Below are positions 22,221 to 32,878 of a DNA stretch of 64,000 bases, in pieces. The stretch comes from Takakia lepidozioides (lineage: Eukaryota; Streptophyta; Takakiopsida; Takakiales; Takakiaceae), in NCBI GenBank assembly GCA_030704615.1, contig CM060732.1, positions 14,448,001 to 14,512,000 of the forward strand, read 5' to 3'. Position 1 is the first letter of the stretch; each line of letters begins with the position of its first letter. The notes under the pieces are model-generated. The model was not told the DNA's origin. It saw nothing but the letters and a program-made list of their open reading frames with translations, and made no database searches. The translations under genes were made by a program, and so were the position numbers.

Positions 22221-24069
22221 GAGGGAAGATAAAATGTCTTGTCGAGACATGGACAAGACCAAACAAGGTCTTTGTCAATTTGTATGACAAATCAGCCTCA
22301 TAACGAGGCACTATTACTCTTCATTCATAAACCAGTCTGATGACATATAACAGATCTCACAGTTCATGAAATCTCTGGGAGGGGGGGTGGGATCATATAA
22401 TTACCACCCATGTTCCCATTAATAAACTGGAGAAGAAGTTCTAGTTTTCATATAGCCATAATGGTCAGATTAGAGCAGTAAACAGCTTCTAAACTATTTA
22501 CACATGAAGGGAAAGTCCACACATCTTATTTTTTGTCCCAAGACCTAGTTTCAATCTGGGGCCAATGTATAAATGGATTCAAAAGGTTTTGAGCAGTAAG
22601 TGATTACTGATAGTCACAGACTATAAAGAAATCCAGAAAAACATGTCATGGTATATGCCTTAGTAGTAAAGCCAGTCTATCTAGAGCCCGTTTTAGGTCT
22701 TGGTGCAATCTGTATCTACTCCAGCAAGGTACTTGCAAGGTCACAAACAAGTAGAGAAGGACAGGAACCATATGGTCTGCACCAGGCAGCATACATGGCC
22801 TAAAAACAAAGGATTGTGGTTCCTTATGTCCTCTTACTTAGCTGCTTGATATCATTCAAGCCACAACATTATACCAGTCCCATAGACCGAAATAAAAAGC
22901 TCATGTTGTGCTGTAAGACAGCAAATCCAGCATCATCACGTAGTGTAGCAGAAATCAAAGGCAAGAGTCTTTAATAGAAAGTATGTGTTCTAATAAAGCT
23001 CATCTAATGTATTAATGCTCAACAGGAAGAGTTGGAAGCATAGCCAGAAAGATCAAGAAATGGGGGCAGATTCGAATCAGCTCCCTGAAGAAACAGCTTG
23101 AGTCGACTTCACTTCATCTTGCTAGTTTTCAATCAATTGCAAGCTTCATGAATCATATTAAGTGAGGGCCCTCACCTGGTCCCATCACATGCAGTCAAAA
23201 AACAATGAAGTTAGTGAAGATGTGGAACCCCAGGTGAATATCAGGCCTCACGCTTGTTATCGCTGTATAACATGCGTTCAGAAAGCAAGAAGAGATCAAA
23301 AGCAAAGCAAAGATATTCCACAACCTTAAGTGTTTGTGGAAGAGGATTCGACATAGCTCCAAGAACTCGATAATCGACAGCCCAAACAAACAATGGTTTG
23401 CTGAAATCTACGAGCATTTTATCAGGTGAAGGGACTTCCTGATGGTTTAAGAGCGGCGCTGGATCTTAATGACCATTGAACGGAATGGCAAGCAGTCACA
23501 GCTTAAAGTAAGTTGCCCGCCAAGGGAAGAGACAACCTCATTGAGGGAATTGAAGCTCAGCCGCCTTTGTATACCCCAAGGGGATTTGAAAAGTACTGGA
23601 ATCTTGCCAGAGCACTTGCAGGCTGTCATAAAGCTTCTCCATAGCCATCAGATTCACAAGATTTGTGCTTAAATGATCCCTCTGACACCATCTCTCAACT
23701 CCATCAGAATCAAAACGCACGAGTATCGTGCAGAGTTTAAGGGCGGAGGAAGAGATAGGGCAAACCTTCGCGATTTTATCCAGAATAGATGAAAAACAGA
23801 TAATGTAAAGTATTTCCCTAATTCCATCATGATGTCATCCAGTAGTGATGGCATCCAAAAGTAGAGTCTGGCTTTCATTAGGGTTTAGTTTTCATGACCA
23901 AACTCATCCAAAGAACCCAGTAATCAGAGAAATTGCTATAATGGAATTCCTCCATTTTCGTGATTACATCCATTGTGGATTAAAAAAGGTTTAGACAAAA
24001 TTAGTCCAAGCCGGCCTGGGTTTTGGAAAAAGTACAAGCAAATTCATTGTACAGAGGGAGAGGGAGAGA
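22221..24069 (-). repeat. Right terminal direct repeat (5' side of element)
   Basis: Partner of 16191-18033. It starts after AGGGAGAGAG and ends in GAGGGAGAGGGAGAGA, directly followed by unrelated sequence (TGATTGCAAG). Since the ORFs are on the minus strand, this copy should carry the promoter. Confidence 0.9.
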
Positions 24070-24188
24070 TGATTGCAAGACCATTGATGAATCTAGAAAT
24101 AAGCTACAATATGCATGTACATGTACAATCAATCGAAGGGATGGGTACAGTTCGGTGCGAAAATTATTATGTAGCTTTGATTATGTGT

Positions 24189-26760
24189 CTAATCAACTTG
24201 AACATCATCATCCGGAGCTTCTTCATCCTCATCAAGCTGCAAGTCTTCTTGGTCATCAAAGTCATCATCATAAATGGCCCGGTCCTCAAAAGGCACCTCT
24301 GAATCATCCTTCACCTCGTTGTCAATGGCCGTGTCTTCATCTCCTTGTCCAACATCCGTATCTTCTGGAGCTTCATCATATAGGGTCCGGGATGCATTCT
24401 CTGGGGCATCATCATCCTCTTCTACCCCCTCTACCCAACCTCCATCATCAGCATCATTCTGACCAGTCCGTCCATCCACCGTAATTGCCTCACCCCGTGG
24501 AGATCCGAGACCATGATAGATACGTCTTCCTTTTGGTTGAGCATGCACAACCACCTTCCAATTTCCCCCTCTTGTTTTGTCATCGGAGAAGAAAACTTGC
24601 TCCATGTCTGAAGGAAATGCAAAAGGCTCATCGGAGGAACGATGAGTAAGGTTGAGCCTATCTGCATTGACGCGCATGAAACCACAATCATCTCGCACTA
24701 GTGTTGCGGAGGCCCCACAAGATGTGGCTGGAATCACCTTCCCATGAAGAGAAGAGGCCGGTACCTTGTATACTGAAGTTGGAATATGCTCTCAAGCTGT
24801 CCAATGTATTCAAGTTTGCTCATAGCAGGTCGTGTATCTCCCTTACCCCACACGGAGTCTTGCCAATATGTGGCCCACAAGCCAGAATCAAACGTTGTTT
24901 TGCGCTTCATGTCAAGAGCACGAATGCGGAAATGACGACCGTGATCCCAAACCGCCGTGTATGAGGTCGCGAATTGAGAGGGGCCCTTGCAAGGTCTTGC
25001 ACCATATCTGAAACCACCTCACCTTGAGAAACGACATCATAAACTAAAGTCTTGAGCCACTGTTGGAATGAACTTAGAGGCTGCAATCCCACGGGCAAAT
25101 CTTGTGAAGGAACATTTCGGCGGCCCGCTCCTCGTCGACGGCGTCTAGTAACCGGCCTTGGATAGTTCCGCCTCCATGCAAGCGTCTCCTCATCACGTTG
25201 TTGAACAAGGTTATTGTATCTTGTCTCCCACTCATGTATGGATGGGGTGTTCTTCAGTATGAAGTCATGTGCTTGCTCAATAGACCCTGCTCCTCAAGCT
25301 CCTTTCTAACACCGAGAGAATCTCCTTTTGCAGCCACTCCCTTCTTTGTTGGCGTGCCATGAAGAACCCGAAAAAAGGACGAGCAGACATTCTTCTCAAT
25401 ATGCATGGGATCTAGAAGATGACGAATCTTCAGGTCCTACATATATCCCCACCCACAAATACTTACACAATTTTTTTGACGTGAAAGTGACAATGCAACG
25501 CATACCAAATGTGCAATAGCACATGCATGCATAGGGATATTGACGGTGTTTTTGTGGAATACGTACCACCCAATATGGCAACTCGTAGAAGATTGAAAAT
25601 CGCTTCATGCCGGGCACGTCCACTTCACCGACCGTGCCCGCATGAGCCTCCTTCCATCGGTCTTCCCAAAACTGCCCGGATGGTGTGACAAGGGGGGGAC
25701 GTACCTCCTCTTTACCATCAAACAAGTGTTTCTCTCTTCTTCTCCATCGATGGCTCATAGGAAGAAACTTGCGGTAGTTGGGATACACCATCTTGCGAAG
25801 ATGACGGGAGCTACATCAAGATCATCGCCACAATGCAAGCACGCATGGTACCTTTTGGTGCTTAGCCCCGAGCAAACAGTTAGTCCTGTACACATCCCGC
25901 CACATTAGCCAAGACAAGGTCTCATGTGTATGGCCCATAGTGCCATCTACCCCACTACGGTGCACAAGACTGTCGCCTTGACAAGACTATCCGGCCTTGA
26001 CAAGTAAATGTACACGGGTTCTTCATGGGGAACATAATATACCTGGATAATCATGCATTGTCCAAGCACTATGCCTCTCATCTGAAAAGATTGTCCGGCC
26101 ATAGGGTCAAGTGAAGCATCAAATGTCGGGACCCCCCTCCATAGCTCCTTAAGTTCATCAATTAGAGGTCGCAAGTACGTGTCCATGTTTGCCACTTGTT
26201 TTTTCCCTATGAGACATTCACATCATTGTTTCAATGCTCCACCATATGCAAATTATACTACTAATGAATTACACGTCTTACTCCAGATTATGTCACTCAT
26301 CAGCTTGCATCCGAATTGCGCCAGAGATCATAAGATTAATGTAAAGTCCAAGGGAATAATAAGCATGAAATGGGAACACTCACCTGGTACATGGCAGCCA
26401 ACTGATATGGTCTTTTTTATTGGAAAGATACGAGGGATGTTGTAATTCACCAAGGTCACCGGCCAAGTGGAATGACTATTTGACTGGACAGAGTATGGGT
26501 TGACCCTATCCGAGGAGAAGCCGAGGCAGACATGTCGTGGGTCCTCCAAGAGAAAAGGCCACATCTCTTTAGTATGCCTCCATGCTTTATGAATCTTGTG
26601 ACCCGCATACCTTTCTCGGGGGGCTCCGATGCGAGGCTTGCCATCTCATCAGTGTTGCCAACTCCAGGCTTTTGTAGTGTGCCTTCAATCCGCGGGATGA
26701 CGGAAAGTAATGCATTTTCTAGGATAAAATACCCCACCCACGTCCCCCACATATAATCAT
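24189..26760 (-). pseudogene. CACTA (En/Spm) TNP2-type transposase remnant
   Basis: Minus-strand pieces line up in family order. 26760-26330 has LGFSSDRVNPY and WPVTLVNYNIPRIF, matching the TNP2 'LG..TDG.NP..' and 'WPV....YN.P' blocks. 26195-25947 has LIDELKELWRGVPTFDA. 25791-25396 has RKFLPMSHRWRR..HLFDGKEE. 25100-24740 has the DUF4216-like LARAPLNS, then WDHGRHFR and RKTTFDSGLW. 24737-24189 has VFFSDDK..GNWKVVVHAQPKGRR and a very acidic tail. Frames change repeatedly and the catalytic upstream part and both ends are missing. The right neighbour is a chromovirus fragment. Identification is good; function is lost. Confidence 0.75.
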
Positions 26761-27205
26761 CCCATTATGACACATAATACAACACCCTTATGTCTTTCCT
26801 TTATACAGCCTCTCCCTCATTTGGGCATAAATGGTCAAAACCGAACGTTGCTAGTATTACTCACTCCTTCCAAAGCCACAATCAGATCTTGCATGAGTAC
26901 TACTCTCTACACCCCAAACTTTGTGGAATATACTTAACATGCATGCAAGATTAAGAAGATTTCCATGCGAGGGGAGTGGCGCTTAACCTTGCGTGGTATT
27001 TTTTTCCTTGGACATCATCCCCGATATCGGTCTTCCTTGCATCTTTGGGCAACTTGGTGAGACGCGAATCCTCTCTGTATATAGGGTTTTATGACATGGA
27101 CCCCATCTTATAGCCCATCCCCACGGAGTCCAACACTTCGCGCGTCTCTTTCCGCGACCGTGGCATCTTGGGGTTTTAGTGTGGAGCAAGGATATAGTCC
27201 GCAAT
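26761..27205. other. Junction between two transposon remnants
   Basis: No gene or terminal repeat is recognised. Homology to the chromovirus starts abruptly at about 27206 (GAGGCTGAAGATGAGC). Confidence 0.4.
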
Positions 27206-29664
27206 AGAGGCTGAAGATGAGCACCGCCTTCCGACCTCCGACGGACGGCCAAACGGAAAGAGTGAATTCTGTAGTGAAGCAATTCTTGCGGAATTACGTG
27301 TCGGCAGACCAATCAGACTGGATGGACACTTAGACGCGGCAGAGTTCTGTTATAATAACACAAAACCTCCCGCAACGGGAGTTTCCCCTTCATATTGGTC
27401 TAATTGAAAAGCACCTCTGGTGCCGAGGTGTTGGGCCCCCAGGTTGAACTTGAGGAACCCGACAGTAGCGGCGGTAAATTGGAAAGAACGCGAGCGTTTG
27501 TTGAAGCTCGCAAGTACAACATTGCCCAAAGCTAGAAACGGTTGAAGGCAGGCGAATCGGAAGCGATGGAAGTGAAGTTTGAGCAGGCACAGAGGTCTGG
27601 TTGAACATCAAGATTTCCGACTACCTCCGAATGAGTCCAAAGTTCGTACCTCCGTTTGCGGGCCCTTTTCGCATCCAGAAGGTTTAGAATGAAGATGTGG
27701 TATGAATTGGAGCTGCCGGCAAACAGCAAGGTGCATGCCAGTATTCCACCACTTCTCCCTTTTGAAGCCTTACTTCAAAGATGAAGCGCGTCCGAATCGG
27801 CATCAAGTGTTGCGTCGCCACCTGTGCTTGTTGGATCATGAAAATGAACCTGAGTACGAGGTGGAGGCAGTACTTAAGTCAAGGAGGTTCAAGAACCGAG
27901 AAACGGAGTATCTCGTCAAATGGAAGGGCTATCATCATGTGGAGGCATCTTGGGTGCGTGCCTTAGAAATGGAAAACGCATCCGAGGCGGTTGCAGTTTT
28001 CGAAAGGGCGACCTCAAAAGCGGAAGAAGCGTTGATGGGGACATCAACCTTGGAGCGTGGGGGGGGAAATGCATGCTTAGCCCGGCTTAGCTAGCGCAGG
28101 AATCTGATTGCAAAAACTTGTATTGTACAAATATTTGTTATAAAGGAAATGGGTTCCAAACGTTGTGCGTCCTATTTTGTTTGGAATGGTGATGCATGTG
28201 TGTGGTTGGCTAGTGTGTAGAATGCATGCTAGCTTACAAAAGTGGGGAGAGGTAAATTGGGTTAATCGTGTGTTGTGCGCAGTGCCGAAATCAGGTGACT
28301 CCCATCCAAGGGCAAGGAAACTTGCGCCTTCTTTGGGAGTTCACGTGCTAGTGCGCACCTGGCGCGTGCACGTACTATAACTGCGCTACCGAGGGGGTTG
28401 CCTTGTAGTGCGGGCTAACGCGGAAGCTACGTGCTTCCGTTCACGTACTATAATCGTGTAGCCTCGGGACGAAGTCGTAGTGCGGCTTCGGCGTGTTCCC
28501 GTACCTCAGGCCAACATTCCAAGGCGGACCCAATTGTAGTGATTGGGGCGCACGGTTGGTCAAGGTTATCTTCCTAGTCAAAGGGGGTTCGAGGTGAACC
28601 CTTGCTCAAGGTGATGCCAAAAGCGGCATCATGAGCGGTCGCAAGCAATGTTATTGCAGTAAGGCGATTCGATCCTCGGGGAGGATCGTTCCTTGGCCTT
28701 GAAGTAGGCCAAGAAGAGTGCACTGGGAGGAGCTTGAGAGGCTCCACCATTGGCCGGGACTTGGAGAAAGTCGGCCGAACTAGCTAATGGAGAGTAGAGT
28801 CAAGTGTGGGGTTTGGTTCTTTGCCATGGGACGCCATGGTGCAGAAACAAACTCCTTGATGTGGGACGCCACAACTTGGATGTTCGTTTCTACAAAATGG
28901 ACAAGTCGATGAGGACATCGACTCCCTGTTGGTAGGGGTGTGTGTCGCGGCCCTTTGCATTGAGGGCAGGGGTCGGGACACAGGAGGGGCTGCCCCTGTG
29001 GGGGGGGCAGTAGCAGCGATAGGTACGGGGGCTGAAGCACCCTTGAGTGCCCAAGGCACTCAAGGAGGCGGAGGCGCTCACTAGGTGGAGCCCCGCACAC
29101 GGGTTGCGGTGGGGGTGGCTCCACAAGGGGTGGTGGTAGCTTAGCGGGACTTAGTGGGGGTGGCATAGGACTCACCATGGGGTGGAGACCTCGAGGTGGG
29201 AGTCGTGGGGAGTCTTGGGACTCATCACGGTCCATTGGGGCCGCGGTGAGTGGGCCAAGACTCACCTGACTCACCACCGGGAATCGAGGGTCTTCGTGGT
29301 GGTTCACCATAAAATGGCATGGCTGTTTGTGGAACCCCCGCGGATAGCTACAGAAGTATATATAGGGAGTAGTAACCCCAAGAACGGTGCAAGCCCGTTG
29401 GTGACCAAAAACTAGTGAGTAAGCGAGCGAGCGGGAAAGCGACCAAAGAGCGGGGAGCTGTTCCGGACTGCCAACTACCAAAGGTAATTCCCGCTGGTTC
29501 CAAATCGGTGGAGGGTTCTTCGGGAGAACAAAGGGGGACCGTTATGCCCCGGTGAGCAGCCGAAGCTCCAAGTTGGCCCGGCGGCCTGGTTGGGAGTTAG
29601 GCGCGCGCATCAAAGCGAATAACTATGACTTGAGGGGGAGCTTACCGAAGTGAGGTGCGCGACA
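27206..29664 (+). mobile_element. 5'-truncated chromovirus copy (integrase end to LTR)
   Basis: This corresponds to about 41520-44007 of the full-length element downstream. It includes the integrase C-terminal part, the chromodomain frame (27702-28094, with EYEVEAVLKSRRF and YLVKWKGYHHVEASWV), the 0.85 kb non-coding tail and a complete 3' LTR (28943-29664). The integrase part carries several indels and has decayed more than the LTR. Its right end, GCGACA, stops exactly inside an unrelated minus-strand ORF. The left break lies within integrase and shows no repeat. Confidence 0.85.
28943..29664 (+). repeat. LTR of truncated chromovirus
   Basis: It begins TGTCGCGGCC and ends GCGACA, as in the two LTRs of the full element, about 722 bp. 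A TATATATA box lies near 29357. Confidence 0.85.
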
Positions 29665-30152
29665 CCTGGGATATACTCAAAAGCGGACAATGTTTCCACA
29701 TTCGAACCAGTATCTTCTGTGTAATCTGTGTACCAGATCACGATGTCTCCCGATGTGGCCGAATACATTGCATAATCGAAGCCTCCATAAGGGCAGTCGT
29801 CCCGGTTCCGGAAGCACGGCATCCTTGCAAAGGAGGACCTGAGGATGTCTTTGATGCCGATGACAATGACCTTGCGGACAGCAACGAAGCCCTTAGATTT
29901 TCGAAATGATGAGAAGCGGAAGAGCAGTGCGGGCTCCAATAATGGAGCATCTGGGTCACACGTACCCACCAATAATCGTGTAACGTGTTCATCACGCCAG
30001 CGGTGGATGAACCGATACCTCTTTCTCATCCACGGGGTATAGTTTGAAATCTGCCACCGAAGTCCATCCCCCGGATGGAAATTCGGCGCCGCATTTACAT
30101 CGAAGGGGGGATGGACTTCGTCGTCTCGAATGGCTATAGGCCCACCTGGCAC
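29665..30152 (-). pseudogene. Unknown ORF (copy A), cut by chromovirus LTR
   Basis: Open frame with FARMPCFRNRDDCPYGGFDYAMY followed by SGDIVIWYTDYTEDTG and EYIPG. The same block in the same order occurs in the plus-strand ORF at 30254 (FSRMPC, DCPYHGHDYAMF, SGDIIVWLSVFTDASG, EYLEG), so it is a real protein family, but I do not recognise it. Two cysteines, a histidine or glycine, and aromatic residues are conserved between the copies. The plus copy continues after EYLEG, whereas this one stops at the LTR border, so the retroelement removed its C-terminus. Upstream (30152-29950) is a Trp/Arg-rich region. Confidence 0.5.
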
Positions 30153-30253
30153 TTACTGCCCATAGTTTGCATGGCAGGGAAGGAAACTGAAACGGCTACA
30201 TTCATGGAGCAGCCAATCTTCATCCGTGCAGGTTCCTGTAGGGGAAAATTTAA

Positions 30254-30910
30254 ATGTGCCCTGGAGTGTTTATGAGGAATTGCAGCGTTTGCTTGAACTT
30301 CTTCCAGCCACCGCGCTGCTCTTTTTCAAGGATGCCGTGTCGTCGAAATCCTGCTGACTGCCCTTATCATGGCCACGATTATGCTATGTTCAAACCAGAA
30401 TCAGGAGACATCATTGTCTGGCTCTCTGTTTTCACAGACGCTTCTGGAATCAAGCGGGAGTCTTTGCGCGCAATGGAGTATTTGGAGGGCTATTACCTCT
30501 TTGAGCGAGGTGAGGGCGAGGGTCAATGCGGTCCGTGGGTCCTGAAAATTGTTGACCTCGATATACCAAGGTGGAATGGGATGCTGGACAGATCACACAC
30601 GGCCTCACTTTGGCGCTGGAACTGATGCCAGTGGACCAGGGAGGACGGCACCGGGGAAAACTATATTTGTGGAGTTCACTCCGCTCTTCTAGTGTATGGA
30701 GACATTCGGCTGAGTTGCGAAGACGAATCGCACGGGCACATGAGGCCCACAATGACCTTGTCAATGTATGATGGTGGTATGATTGATGGGCATGACATTG
30801 TCGTCAGCTCCACCAAGGGCACCAGATCGACCGCATTGCAGTTTACCTCGAGGTGCCGCATCAGTAATGAGCTTGTTTTGAGGGCTATCGAAGTTCCGTC
30901 GACTTGGTGA
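30254..30910 (+). CDS. Unknown ORF (copy B), paralogue of the minus-strand ORF
   Basis: A first part (30254-30625) shares the FSRMPC..DCPYHGHDYAMF..SGDIIVW block with copy A and continues YYLFERGEGEGQCGPWVLKIVD. A second part in another frame (about 30690-30910) reads YGDIRLSCEDESHGHMRPTM and ends IEVPSTW. A frame change near 30570-30690 could be an intron or an indel. The two copies are in opposite orientation, about 0.1 kb apart at their N-terminal sides. Function unknown. Confidence 0.45.
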
Positions 30911-31190
30911 CGCCCATGTAGAAGGAGGAAGGGCTTAGATTTGTCTGGAGTTGCTAAATGTGAGACACCGTGTTCAATCAATAACACAACCCATCGTACC
31001 TCACTTCTGTGTGCTTGTGTTTCATCGTGTTCAAAAACTGCCGTAATTGGCCCACTAATTACAATTTGAGGTCTCATTTCTACAATGTGTCTGTCCATAT
31101 GAATATACCAGAGTCAGCGATATCAGAGTCTTGGGGTGAAGAAAATCCATGTATGAGTAAAAGGAAACATGTACACGCCGAAGCTCGGAA
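30911..31190. other. Spacer before the palindrome array
   Basis: No gene is supported; short frames on both strands lack recognisable motifs. Confidence 0.3.
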
Positions 31191-31191
31191 A

Positions 31192-32180
31192 TTCGGCACC
31201 GCATTTCATTTTTCTCCATGCAGCGATTTCTGGCAGCTCCCTTTCCTCCGTTGTCGTCGTAACGGAAATGTTGTACAACATTTCATTTCCTGACATGGCA
31301 TTACCATACTTCGAATTGGAAATGCGGCGCCGCATTTCCATATTGGACCTTGAATTGTCCGAGCATGTCCAGTTGCTAATGCTTGTCTATGTCCATACTT
31401 GAAATGCGGCACCGCATTTCCATGTCCGTCATCAAAATTTTGTACCGGACAATGAAATGCGGCACCGCATTTCCGGAGAGCACAATGGAATGCGGTGCCG
31501 CATTTCCGTCGAAAGGTCTGGAATTGGACAAACAACGATGTCCGTTCTGGAAATGCGGCACCGCATTTCCATGTCCGTCATCAAAATTTCGTATTGGACA
31601 ATGGAATGCGGTGCCGCATTTCCGTCCAACAAGACGGAATGCCCACACGGGTCTGGAATTGGACAACCAACGATGTCAATTTTGGAAATGCGGCGCCGCA
31701 TTTCCATGTTGGGCAATCGAAAGTTTTTATAGGACAATGTAAGTTTTTATAGGACTATGGAATGTGGTGCCGCATTTCCGTCAAAGAGTCTGGAATTGGA
31801 CAAACAACGATGTCCGTTTTGGAAATGCGGCGCCGCATTTCCATGTACGTCATCGAAATTTCTTATTGGACAATGGAATGCGGTGCCGCATTCCCGTCTA
31901 GCATCATGGAATGGGGAGCCGCATTTCCGTCGATGGGTCTGCAGTTGAAAAAATGTCCATCTCCAAAATGTAAATGCGGCACCGCATTTCCATGTTCGAC
32001 CTCCGCATTTCCATTTACCTCCATGGAAGGAGCTGGCAATCGGCAAAACTGCCGTGTCGGAAATGGAAATGTGGCACCGCATTTCCGTTCGGCCGAACAG
32101 TTTCTGATGTCCAAACCATGAAACGGAAAATTGTTCTTGCCCTGGTTTTGGAAATGCGGTGCCGCATTTCCGATTTTGGG
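31192..32180. repeat. Palindrome array 2 (149-bp higher-order unit)
   Basis: More than a dozen copies of GGAAATGCGG-NN-CCGCATTTCC, some decayed. Centres at 31410, 31463, 31496, 31559 and 31612, then 31694, 31768, 31831, 31884, 31917 and 31980, give steps of 53, 33 and 63 bp that sum to 149 bp and recur. Spacers repeat phrases such as TCTGGAATTGGACAA and CATGTCCGTCATC. The frames that run through it (NAVPHF, KCGAAFP and similar) are translations of the palindrome and not proteins. Confidence 0.85.
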
Positions 32181-32262
32181 AGGGACCAGATTTGGACGAT
32201 GTTGTCGATGAGAAGCACATGGGAGAGGGGACATGAAGGACGGGGAGAATTTCCTTTATATA
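31980..32262 (-). repeat. TATA plus palindrome leader block, copy 2 (inverted)
   Basis: Reverse complement of the module at 12759-13090: TATATAAAG (32254-32262 on the minus strand), CCCCTCTCCCATGTGCTTCT, then palindromes separated by related spacers (AGAACAATTTTCC, GGACATCAGAAA). It joins directly onto array 2. Confidence 0.6.
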
Positions 32263-32436
32263 CTCTGGAATAGAATTTAAATGTACAGAGAGTTCATTAA
32301 AATTCTATTAATTTTGAAAATCATCACTATCGTCGTCCTGTCCTTGACTGTCCTGCTCCGCCTCCACCCCGTCATTGCCTTTCTCATCTCCAGCGGACTG
32401 CTTGTTGGCCAGGCTTTTGAAAATCCCATCTTCACC

Positions 32437-32790
32437 TTACGGAACCGACCATCTCACCTCCGTTGGCTCGTCGTCCTCCCTGTCTGCATCGCTCTCGTCC
32501 GCTGAATCACATATGAACTTTCGCACCCGTCTACCTGTCTCAGCTGTTGCCAACTCTTTCCTTATCCTTCTGTCCTCCCTAGCCCTCTCCAAAATCTGCT
32601 CTACTTTACTGGGATTCTCACATCGTCTAATCGCTGTATTTGCGAGTTTAGCTGCATAACTAGGAAGGGAGTAGTCCTTCACCGGGCTCGTCATGAAGTC
32701 GCCCCTCGCAAAGAACGGGACATTCTTCCTGACAGGAAGTGTAGGCCCTACATGTTTCGACCCGGATCCTGGAATCGTGCACTTAACAAT
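32437..32790 (-). CDS. Hypothetical charged protein or terminal exon
   Basis: About 118 codons: GSGSKHVGPTLP, then a Lys/Arg/Glu-rich helical segment (ILERAREDRRIRKELATAE) and an acidic tail before a stop at 32437. A CCAG acceptor-like site lies just upstream near 32773. It could be a further exon of the methyltransferase-like gene to its right, but the phase of the only obvious donor (near 32884) does not match, so I list it separately. No domain recognised. Confidence 0.35.
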   Translation of the reverse strand: MVKCTIPGSGSKHVGPTLPVRKNVPFFARGDFMTSPVKDYSLPSYAAKLANTAIRRCENPSKVEQILERAREDRRIRKELATAETGRRVRKFICDSADESDADREDDEPTEVRWSVP

Positions 32791-32878
32791 CACCAACGAG
32801 ACCAATGAGAACCACAGTCCGGAAATGTGTTTGACAAAAAAACACCCATAAGGCTTTGCAAACTTACAATGTTTGCAC

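Larger units (their letters stand above)
16185..24069 (-). mobile_element. Penelope-like retroelement with long direct terminal repeats
   Basis: Two near-identical 1.85 kb direct repeats bracket a 4.2 kb centre holding two overlapping minus-strand ORFs: a gag-like protein and a reverse transcriptase with Penelope-type motifs. No tRNA primer site follows the upstream repeat, the repeats do not begin TG and end CA, and no integrase, protease or RNase H is present. These points argue against an LTR retrotransposon. No GIY-YIG endonuclease motif was found in either ORF, so it would fit the endonuclease-deficient PLE class. Close similarity of the repeats implies recent insertion. No target-site duplication was detected. 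Confidence 0.75.

Noticed and set aside
16185-24069. Classification as an LTR retrotransposon
   Set aside because: No primer binding site next to the repeat, no TG..CA ends, no protease, RNase H or integrase, and RT motifs of Penelope type.
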